From Trachelipus rathkii (taxonomy: Eukaryota > Arthropoda > Malacostraca > Isopoda > Trachelipodidae): a stretch of 15,389 nucleotides of DNA. The notes under the pieces are model-generated. The model saw only the letters and a list, made by a program, of their open reading frames with translations, had not been told where the DNA came from and searched no databases. The DNA lies in assembly GCA_015478945.1 (NCBI GenBank), contig JABUQX010002347.1, forward strand, positions 1-15,389, in the 5' to 3' direction. Shown piece after piece: positions 1 through 8,220 of this stretch; the first letter of the stretch is position 1; the number at the start of each line of letters is the position of its first letter. The translations under genes were made by a program, and so were the position numbers.

Positions 1-801
1 AATGCGTAAAACAATATTAACTAAATTTAAATTATTATATTATTATATTTAATTATTATATATAATTATATATTAAATAAAAATTATTATTATTATATAA
101 AATATATTATATAATTATAATTAATAATTAATATTATAAATATAATATATAATAATATAATATTATATATAAATATATTATATTACAATAATATATATAT
201 TAATTATATTATATTTAAAATATTTAAAATTATTAATAATATATATATCTATTAATTAAATATAAATATAATAATATATAATTATTTATATATTTAATTC
301 CGTTATTTTAATTATATATAATATAAATATTAATAACATATTTAAATATTATATATTTATAAAAATTAATTATTAATAAATACAATATTAATTTATTACT
401 TATTAGATATAAAAATATAATATCATTAAATATAATATATCTTATATATACATTATATATATATTTTTATTTACATTAAATTTATTCACGTATAATATAA
501 TACTCACTTACAAATTATTTTAATTACTCTTATTACTCTTATTACATTTATTTATAAATTATATAATACAAATATATATAATCATAAATATTATTCGGCA
601 ATATATATTATATATATATATATATATATAGGATAACATAATAATATATATTTCATTACTCTATATAATATATAATATAATATTATATCTAATTACCTAT
701 ATCTATATAATATAATATCTAATATCTATACTATATATATACTCATATTTAATACATAATCAAACCATCTTATTAGTATATATTCTTATATTATATATTA
801 T

Positions 802-851
<50 letters not shown>

Positions 852-901
852 AACGGTGTTTACATTTGATAAATTTATATATTTACTGTCTCTAATACAT
901 T

Positions 902-952
<51 letters not shown>

Positions 953-990
953 TATATATCCCATATATATATATATATATCAATAAAATA
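1..990. repeat. AT-rich low-complexity region with (AT)n microsatellites
   Basis: Almost entirely A and T, with irregular ATTAT/ATAT strings and purer (TA)n runs at about 611-630, 806-849, 909-943 and 963-980. The open frames here are runs of Ile and Tyr codons made by the dinucleotide repeat, so they are not genes. A few more mixed stretches (about 480-600 and 850-900) show nothing recognisable. The region ends sharply at about 985, where LINE copy A begins. Confidence 0.9.
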
Positions 991-2724
991 ATGGATAATC
1001 GATATTATATTGAGTCTGGATTATGGAAGATGTGTAACAAAACGTTTAATGGAGGTATAGTTCCGAGGATTGGAGAGCTGTACATAGTATCCCCTTATAA
1101 TAATGGTATACGTGGGTTAAGGAGGAACTGTAGGAAGTATTCAAGGGCAATTAGTTTATTAAGTTCTTGTAGGATTCTATCATGCTGGTATATTGATTGC
1201 ATCGGGTGCGTCGAGTGACGAGGGACCTGGAATGGCGAAAAGAACAAGGTGCCATTAGAAGTGGTATGATGTAAGATCATTACTATCATTGTAGAAAACA
1301 ATTGAGAGAGAGAAAAAACATTGTATCTTAGGTTCTCGATGGACATTTGCAATAATGTGTATGACTTGCAACTGGCGTATGAAAGGATTAATAGGGAAGT
1401 TCTGTGGCAGGTGTTGGTGGTAGGGTTCTGAATGGAAAAAAAAGTACGTTTGTCGATAGTGAAGCGTGTGTAAGAATAAATGGGAAAGTGAATGATTTAA
1501 TAATAGTGATGCAGGGATGTGTTATGTCTCCTTGCTATTTAATGTGTATGGATGAGGTGATGAAAGTATTAGAAGGGGTAAGGTGTTAGACTGATGGAGA
1601 ATTAGAGTGGAGGATGCTCTGGTTATTTAGTACGCTGAGGATTTTTGACTAATCTGAAGAAAGTTTGATAGGATTGGTAGAGGGGTTTGGCAATGTGTGT
1701 AAAAGGAGAGGTTTGTAAGTTAGTGTAGGTAAAAATATGGTGATGGTAGTTAAGAGAAGGGTTCATGTTGTGAAATCAATGTTGGATGGTGGGCAATTGG
1801 AACAACTATCTGCGTTTAAATATTAGTCTTTGTTGGATGAAAAGGGAACGGATGAAACAGTGTAGTTGGAAAGTTGTGAATGGTTGGAAGGTGGCTGGTG
1901 CAATTAATTCCTTGGTGGATATAAAGGGACTAGGTCTTGAGTGCGCTAGGGTTTTGCATAATTATATGTTGTTAAATGTATTAATAACACGATTTTAGTT
2001 TAACTTAATTTGTCTGGGGCTGATTTTTGTTGTGACAATAGTTTGCTTGTTCATCTTCCAAAATGTCATTCCCTACAGATTCTTGGTTTAGGAAACGCTA
2101 GGTCAGGATAGTGAAATTATGGTATGGAATAAGAAGTATAGATCTAAGGTACAATGTGTTCAGATGGACAATCATAGGGGCGAGTTTGGCTTGAGAAGTA
2201 TTAATAAAATGAGGAATGATTGAAATAGCGAGTTTTGTGGTGTGAAGAAATGCATAAATGAGAGAATAAACGAGAGTGTTAAAATAGATGGAAATGATGG
2301 ATGATAATCTGTTGGTTAAGCGAATGTGTAGTGAATATTGAGTGTGCTGGGAATCAATCGACTGTGAGACCGAAAAAAAAGTGGATTGAGTCGTTAAAGG
2401 ATTGTCTGAAGGAAAGGAATGCCAGTTTGGCAGAGGTAAGAAGAAATGTGCATAATAGGAATGAAGAGCGGGGTGTCGTGAGGGGGTATGGCCTGGCCCA
2501 GGGTATGAACCCCACATTGACAAGATACCACAGTGGGGTCCGTCGCAGTTTTGTGAAGCCCAGGGTAGATTATTTTTTAACTGCGACTAGCTCTCACTTA
2601 AGAGTATGGAGAAGATGGTAGGAGGGGCTTTCCTTTTGACTTACGTCGTGCTCTTACACTTAGCTACTCTATTTTCCGTGCATGTTACGCTCCTCTACCT
2701 ATATCTAGTGGGAAGAGAGGAGGG
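991..2724 (+). mobile_element. Decayed non-LTR retrotransposon (LINE copy A), reverse transcriptase to 3' end
   Basis: A 5'-truncated LINE whose ORF2-like polyprotein (target-primed reverse transcription in the nucleus) can be followed across frameshifts and stops. In order: 991-1215 reads WKMCNKTFNGGIVP then NCRKYSRAISLLSS, the degenerate form of the RT 'VP-(D/E)W...NYRGISLL' block. About 1340-1410 gives VYDLQLAYERINREVLWQV, the 'DLEKAYDRV' block with the catalytic first Asp lost. 1455-1585 gives VDSEACVRINGKV and QGCVMSPCYLMCMDEVMK, the RT 'RQGCVMSPWLFN' block. About 1590-1745 holds the eroded '(F/Y)ADD' region (YAEDF) and GNVCKRRGL. 1885-1980 gives NGWKVAGAINSL and RVLHNYMLLNVL. After an interruption at 1992-2111, 2110-2515 resumes with SEIMVWNKKYRSKVQCVQMDN-like sequence, then KKWIESLKDCLKERNASLAE and AQGMNPTLTRYHS. 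The 3' untranslated tail (about 2520-2724) runs into (AT)n. Many stops make it non-functional. The family is clearly LINE. The clade is not assigned. Confidence 0.85.
1992..2111 (+). pseudogene. LRR-gene fragment inserted within LINE copy A
   Basis: About 120 bases closely match 3589-3707 of the intact LRR exon in the same orientation. By hand alignment there are about nine substitutions, a 3-base deletion (one Leu codon) and a 1-base insertion near the 3' end. It encodes parts of LRR residues about 101-140: LNLSGADFCCDNSLL and PKCHSLQILGLGNA. There is an in-frame TAA near the start and a TAG at the end, so it is not a usable exon. It sits exactly between LINE segments that are normally contiguous (LLNVL... 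and SEIMVW...), so it interrupts the retrotransposon rather than flanking it. Match and LINE share only an AG at the right edge (2110-2111). Confidence 0.85.
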
Positions 2725-2750
2725 ATGATATATATATATATATATATATA

Positions 2751-2786
<36 letters not shown>

Positions 2787-2811
2787 TATATATATATATA
2801 TATATAATATA

Positions 2812-2878
<67 letters not shown>

Positions 2879-3214
2879 GAAGGAAAAAACGTTTCAGTGT
2901 GTTCTTGCCTCTTTATAATATATATAGAATATATATATATATTATACTATATATTAAATATACTATATAATATATATATAATATATTATATATATATATT
3001 ATATATATATTATATATATATTATATACTATATATATATATATATATATATATAATCTATATATCCGTATAAAATTATATTATTATATATAGTACTCATA
3101 TATCTATATTTATTATATATATATATATATATAATATATATAATATATATATATATTATATATATATGTATATATATTATATTTATATCTATATTATATA
3201 TATATATTATATAT

Positions 3215-3247
<33 letters not shown>

Positions 3248-3270
3248 TAAATTTATAGATTCTTGTCTTA
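2725..3270. repeat. Long (AT)n microsatellite tract
   Basis: Nearly pure (AT)n from 2728 to 2876, then a 40-base unique island (about 2877-2916), then imperfect TATATA/TAATAT repeats to about 3246. It separates the LINE A tail from the LRR exon. Because the exon starts at an intron acceptor, this tract is probably the 3' part of an intron. Length variation between individuals and assembly collapse are both likely here. Confidence 0.9.
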
Positions 3271-3285
3271 TTTATTATGTTCTAG
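3261..3285 (+). other. Intron 3' splice acceptor before LRR exon
   Basis: The pyrimidine-rich stretch tcttgtcttatttattatgt leads to TTCTAG, with the AG at 3284-3285, immediately before the open frame. The LRR frame is open from 3286 but has no in-frame ATG at its upstream edge, only a GTG at 3289. An acceptor here explains the missing start, and the exon would then be entered at codon boundary (phase 0). Confidence 0.6.
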
Positions 3286-4896
3286 GATGTGTGGTTTGTG
3301 GTCTTCGACGCCTGGAATTACATTTCTTTAATACCAATTCATACAACTGAATTTTACTACAAAATACTTAATAAATATGCCCATTGGTTATCTCATGATA
3401 CGAAGATTGGTACCTTCGAAGATTTACGTCATTTTCCAACCTTAACAGCTGATGAGGTTTTCAATATGTTTATCACATGCCAATCACCAAAACTAATTTT
3501 TGATTATCGAATGAAAAGACAAAGGGTCATTCCTAAAAACATTCTTCCATTAATAGATTATCCCGAACTCTCAAAATATTTTGATTCAATTTTAGTTGAA
3601 CTTGATTTGTCTGGGGCTGATTTTTGTTGTGACGATAGTTTGCTTATTCGTCTTCTTCCAAAATGTCATTCCCTTCAGATTCTTTGTTTAGGAAATGCTG
3701 GGTCAGATAGAGTCCTGGCTGCAGCGCAATCGTGTCCTCTCAGGAAACTTCAGCTTGAAGAAAGATTCCCTTTAAATCCTAAGTTGCCGCAAGATATTGT
3801 TTTGAAATATATTTTAGGTTACGGTAATAAAGTAGAAGACTTAAATGATATACTTGAAATATGTAAGTTAAAAAGCCAAGCCCTTCTTGATACGAATTGT
3901 ATTGAAGAATGTGTTGGGGTGCGTCAACAACATATAAATGCCCTTGAGAAATTTTTGAAAAGTTGTCGGCCATCTTGGCCCAAGATGAGGGCGTTAGTAT
4001 TTGGCAATTGTAGGATATGTCGAGAAGCTTTGATGTTATGTCTTTTAGTTCTTAAGAGCTTGGAAGAAATTTCTGTTCACAGAATTCAGTCTGATGAAAT
4101 TTTAAATACATGTGAAAGAGTTTTTAATTATTTCGATTTGAAATATGAAACTAGTATTAAAAACTTGACCTTATGGGCTGGTTGGGCGGGATTTAGAACT
4201 AATGCATTGCAGATAGCTCCAAGGGCGAGTAATTTGTCTCTTATTGCATATGGATATTCAGATTTAAGTTTAAAGGAAACTGTAGAGAAAAACACTACTC
4301 TCGCAAAAATAAATACTCTTAGTTTTGTGGGGTTGAGACACGCGGGTCCAAGTGTATTCCAAAAATCTAATCATTTTCTAGGTCGCGTACAAAGTTTGGA
4401 AATTTCAGGTGTTCTTCTCTCTACAGAGGAACTTGTAAATCTATTAAGTTGCCTTCCCAATTTAACCAAAATGCAACTAGATTATAGCGAGCTCCAAAAT
4501 CATACTTTTTCTTTAGATAGAACCAAATATCCTAAAAATGTCACCTTAACTCACTTCTCTGTAGAAACTTCTTATTTAGAGTTTGACTTCTTAAAAGCAC
4601 TATTAACAATGGCAAGAAATATTACATATCTCTGCATACGGGGAAAAACCAGAAATTTTAAGCTATCCTTCGATCACCAAAATTTGTTTCTTGATAATCC
4701 TGGTTTAAACTTGCAATATTTGGAACTATATCCAGAAAATAAGTTAAATATTTCTGGTCTGATTAGTTTATCAAGACAGAAAATGACTCCCTATAAAAGA
4801 CAACTGGTCGTTCCACTTTCTAGTCTTGGGAAAAGTGAAATGAAATTACTCATGAATAATGGGTGGTACATTATTCCGGATTGTTCAAGATGTTGA
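3286..4896 (+). CDS. Leucine-rich-repeat protein, terminal exon (5' partial)
   Basis: An uninterrupted 536-codon frame ending in TGA, numbered here from GTG 3289 as residue 1. It resembles arthropod F-box/LRR-type proteins, which in that family act as substrate adaptors of SCF ubiquitin ligases. That role is only inferred, because no F-box is visible in this exon and one could lie upstream. Irregular LRR units recur: LVELDLSG (102), LQILCLGNAGSD (about 129), MRALVFGNC (233), LEEISVHRI (about 256), IKNLTLWAG (290), INTLSFVG (about 341), VQSLEISG (368), LTKMQLDY (392), ITYLCIRG (445) and LQYLELYP (475). The 'LPKCHSLQ' and 'LSCLPNLT' turns are typical LRR helix-to-strand linkers. There is no signal peptide or membrane segment in this exon. 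The N-terminal 100 residues (DAWNYISLIPIH..., LTADEVFNMFITC) are unrecognised. Although flanked by dead LINEs, it has no stops or frameshifts, so selection has likely kept it. ATG 3287 is in another frame and was rejected as the start. Part of it is copied at 1992-2111. Confidence 0.8.
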   Translation, partial: DVWFVVFDAWNYISLIPIHTTEFYYKILNKYAHWLSHDTKIGTFEDLRHFPTLTADEVFNMFITCQSPKLIFDYRMKRQRVIPKNILPLIDYPELSKYFDSILVELDLSGADFCCDDSLLIRLLPKCHSLQILCLGNAGSDRVLAAAQSCPLRKLQLEERFPLNPKLPQDIVLKYILGYGNKVEDLNDILEICKLKSQALLDTNCIEECVGVRQQHINALEKFLKSCRPSWPKMRALVFGNCRICREALMLCLLVLKSLEEISVHRIQSDEILNTCERVFNYFDLKYETSIKNLTLWAGWAGFRTNALQIAPRASNLSLIAYGYSDLSLKETVEKNTTLAKINTLSFVGLRHAGPSVFQKSNHFLGRVQSLEISGVLLSTEELVNLLSCLPNLTKMQLDYSELQNHTFSLDRTKYPKNVTLTHFSVETSYLEFDFLKALLTMARNITYLCIRGKTRNFKLSFDHQNLFLDNPGLNLQYLELYPENKLNISGLISLSRQKMTPYKRQLVVPLSSLGKSEMKLLMNNGWYIIPDCSRC

Positions 4897-4983
4897 ATTT
4901 GTATCTTTGATTTCCAGAGGTTTCGGATTTAGTTTTATTCAATGGAGATATTTATAAAGACAAATATTCTTCGTTTCTCTGGT

Positions 4984-4989
4984 AATAAA
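4984..4989 (+). terminator. Candidate poly(A) signal of the LRR gene
   Basis: AATAAA 88 bases after the TGA stop. A second AATAAA lies at 5268-5273, overlapping ATTAAA at 5263. Either could end the transcript. No transcript evidence is available. Confidence 0.45.
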
Positions 4990-4996
4990 CGAAAGC

Positions 4997-5735
4997 GATG
5001 ATGTAATGCACAACTAATTTGTCGATTCTATCATATGGTTAGCAAATGTTGCTAGTATGCTTTCCTAAGATTGTGCAATATACTAATGTGACGTATTTTT
5101 GATGTATTTAAGAAAAATTTAGGATTCAAAACTTGGCTCTGGAATTGAAGATAACGATACGGGCAAATTGCCCTTGTCGCTTTTCCATAGAAAAAAACTG
5201 TTTGAAAATCACAAACTTTGTGACAACATGAGCTGTGATTACCTCGATGCATAAATGGCAACATTAAAATAAAATTGAAATGTAAGAAAGTAAATATAAA
5301 GTTTTAAGTATAAAAAAAAACTAAGAAGAGATTACCGTTATGTTAATAAAAGCTTTAATTTGTGGTGCTCATATTATTAGTCTGAAAAGAATTTTTATTG
5401 TTCCATTTTATTATTCTCGATGCTTTACGTTTAATAAGGATTTTGTAAGTATTTTGTAAATTTCTCGTGCAAGAGTTATGGACACTTTCAAATTTTGATG
5501 TAAGAAAGTCTTACTTAACTTTTTTATCAACATGAAACGCAGTGTATACTACTAATTAAGTATTGTTTCTGTGAAGTTTTAGTGTTTTTTTTTATGCTAA
5601 TACGTTGTTGTTTTTTTGTTTTTTTAAATATTTATGAAATTTTAATATATTTATAGATGTGCTATTTTTTTAATTTTTCTATGCTTAAAAGGACGAAAAA
5701 AACATATTTGCATTTCAATATCCTCTCTTAATATA
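4997..5735. other. 3' flank of LRR gene, no gene seen
   Basis: Moderately AT-rich unique sequence with poly-T stretches at about 5585-5630. Short open frames, including one on the minus strand at 5052-5264, show no recognisable motif. Probably 3' UTR followed by intergenic DNA. Confidence 0.5.
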
Positions 5736-5787
5736 TATTATTATTATTATTATTATATTATTATTATTATTAATTATTATTATTATA
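5736..5787. repeat. (ATT)n microsatellite
   Basis: Runs of TTA/ATT triplets in three blocks broken by TATATTA and TTAATT. The flanks show no mobile-element end. Confidence 0.9.
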
Positions 5788-6100
5788 GAAAATTTATCTC
5801 CCAAGATTTTCACATGATTTGTTTAGTATGTAATTCGTCATTAACTCTAATTAAGAAGCAGTTCTGAAAGGCTGGCCTTGTATCATCTATCGATTTTCTC
5901 ACTAGTAAAAGTAATGGAGAATTATATTTTTGATACACGCACCTACACACACAACCATTGGATGAAAATTTCATCATACCATGAAATTGACTTAATTATA
6001 ATTAGGAAAAGTCAATGCGATTCCGTGGTATCTAATAATATTATAACAAGCTAAAAAAGCATGATCAATATATATATTAGTAAAATGACTACAGCAAAAT
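5788..6100. other. Unassigned intergenic stretch
   Basis: About 310 bases of AT-rich unique sequence with a short CACAC run near 5940 and TATATATA near 6067. No coding or RNA signature was seen on either strand. Confidence 0.5.
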
Positions 6101-6104
6101 TATA

Positions 6105-7770
6105 TTATAGCTGAATCATTTAAGCCTTTCTTGACATATCACAGCTGTCAAACACGCTCATTCCTCATTTTACTCTTAATTCTCAGCAACGCAAACTATA
6201 GACAGAGTATGGAACCTAGACTCTTTTAAAAACAGTCGTAAATGATTTTACCACACATAGAGTATTTCGGCTACTGCATTTATACCCTGGAAACACACAG
6301 TCACACATCCACGAAACTCCCCTACCTTCGTACTTCAGTCCCAAGATCTATTCACTTCTACTCAAACATCTTTAAATTGAACCATGCCAGAAATTATTAA
6401 CCAACTCATAACTTTGCCTAAATTACAATCTGCTCTGCTGTTCTCCCTTCTTTATCACCCAAACAATATAGACATCAAAATAATCCTTGACTTACCGTAT
6501 AATTAAATGTTCCAGTTGTTTAGCGCTATCTCAAAACATACAACTGCTTGCTCAGAATTCTCCATCACACAAGTCCACAGTACCATTTAAAGCCTACAAA
6601 TATTCTCAACTTATTTATAATATTCAATACTCGTGATCTACCAATCAATCATCAATACTTTCTTCAGATTCACCGAAACAAGAAACAGATCACCCTTCGA
6701 CTCTTCTTCAATTCTCCATAAGTACAATCCCAAAATCCCTTGCCACCCCTACCTTAAATCTCTTTCATCACTCCATCACATTATTACAAATTAAAAGCCA
6801 TTGAAGGCAAACACATTCCCTTACCTCACTCCAGACTCACATTTTACCACGCTTCGTCACTAAACCACTACAAGTATCTAATATGTTGTGGTTCCACATC
6901 TCATAAAGCTCTAACTCCACCAATACCACAATAATTTCCCTCAGACTGGTCACGATGAATTCTACAGCACACTCTACACATATACATCCGTATTTATCCA
7001 TCCATTCCTTGTCCATCAATATACAACCCATTATTCACGCCTTTCTTCAGACTATATTAACTCTTCTTAACAAATTCAATTCCATTCAGTTTTTTTATTT
7101 ATTAAATTTTTGACTTATACATCCATAATATACTCACACAAAATAACACGATCACTATCTTTCTACGTAAGCAAATAAGATCGCTTGTTTAATATTACCT
7201 ACTCCTACTTTAGTTTTTTTTCGCGTTAATATTAAAACAACCGATGCCAAGAATTAGGTAAACAAAGACATAATCTCCCTTTCTGCAGAAACACTCTCTC
7301 TATCGCCACTCCAAAACGATTTCCGGTCACTGTGTAATTTGATCAAGATTAAGAATTAAATTGCTACCGAGCAACTGTAAAATTTCCTACTACACCTAAT
7401 TGCATTCCATGCCGTATCCTCTATCTCATATTCCAACATATAGCACGTAACATACTTATAAATACTGCACGAACTGTGCAAAGTGTACTGATAACATACA
7501 ACAGTGATTTACACAACTAGCGGCTATGTTTCTTCACCCCACCGATCTCTCATATCATCGAATACTTTATCATCTAACATTTTACTTTCAAATCGCACTT
7601 CTCATTTTACGCATTCATTCATAAACAATTAACTCTCAACGAATTCGCCCACACAAGAATTTATGATATACATCCTCTGCGAGTAAGAATAAGATATCGT
7701 ACATCCTTCCCTAGCTCTACTTTCCAATTCATCCATCAGTTAACACCTTCACCCCACCTTATTTCTATTA
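6105..7770 (-). mobile_element. Decayed LINE copy C, same broad family as A
   Basis: Read on the minus strand, this is a heavily eroded relative of copy A. About 6830-6765 reads as GKGMCLPSMAFNL followed by CDGVMKEI, corresponding to the RT block RQGCVMSPWLFN-x-(Y/F)MDEVMK. About 6730-6660 has GELKK and then the nucleotide string tctgaagaaag, also found after the eroded (F/Y)ADD region of copy A (near 1655). About 6175-6115 gives KMRNERV and KKGLNDSAI, matching the 'KMRNERIRELCGVRKG(L/V)NER' block. The element stops there, so its 3' tail is missing. Upstream, about 7640-7530 gives ESKMLDDKVFDDMRDRWGEE, which resembles the linker between endonuclease and RT in such elements (inference). The middle (about 7100-7500) is too decayed to assign. 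It is non-functional. Confidence 0.6.
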
Positions 7771-8220
7771 TCACCCCTATGTCGACCTATCCATATACAG
7801 ATATTAGAGTCATAAACAGCAAAATCGGGGCTCTGGGAAAATCGACAGACAAGAGCAATTAGTGGGAAATCCTCTCTTGCCATGAGGTAAGCTTGTGTTA
7901 CCGTATCTAGTCATTTGGACCAAAATCGAAAACAGAAGCAAGGACCATATCTTGTGTGTTGTTGAACTCTGGCCGAAAAAGACAACGACCAATTCCCCCG
8001 TCACTTTATAGGAAAACTTCAACTATACCAATGATTGACAGAAAAAGCAGATTTGGACGAAATTAGATATTCTCAGAATACATAGATACAATCAAAACAT
8101 GACCAATCCTATATCAACAATTTCAAATGTACAACAACATAAACACAGTATCCAAAACTTAACTTATAGTTTTCAAGAAAGCTAGCTAAAAATATACCTC
8201 GGGGAGCTGTGAACCTCCAA
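7771..8220. other. Unassigned segment between two LINEs
   Basis: About 450 bases of more balanced composition than its surroundings. Both strands have short open frames (for example 7810-8022 minus) without recognisable motifs. It could be the 5' end of either neighbouring LINE, the remains of another element, or unique host DNA. Confidence 0.4.

Noticed and set aside
798..983. Minus-strand open frame of 61 codons
   Set aside because: Runs of Ile/Tyr codons produced by (AT)n repeats. No gene.
1992..2111. Alternative exon of the LRR gene
   Set aside because: The stretch contains an in-frame TAA and TAG and lies within LINE sequence without splice sites at its edges.
3287..3289. ATG at 3287 as start of the LRR protein
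   Set aside because: It is in a different frame from the long open frame. The open frame has only GTG at 3289, and an intron acceptor directly upstream explains this better.
6837..7031. Minus-strand 64-codon frame as a host gene
   Set aside because: It is followed in the same direction by decayed RT blocks of LINE C, so it is most simply part of that element.
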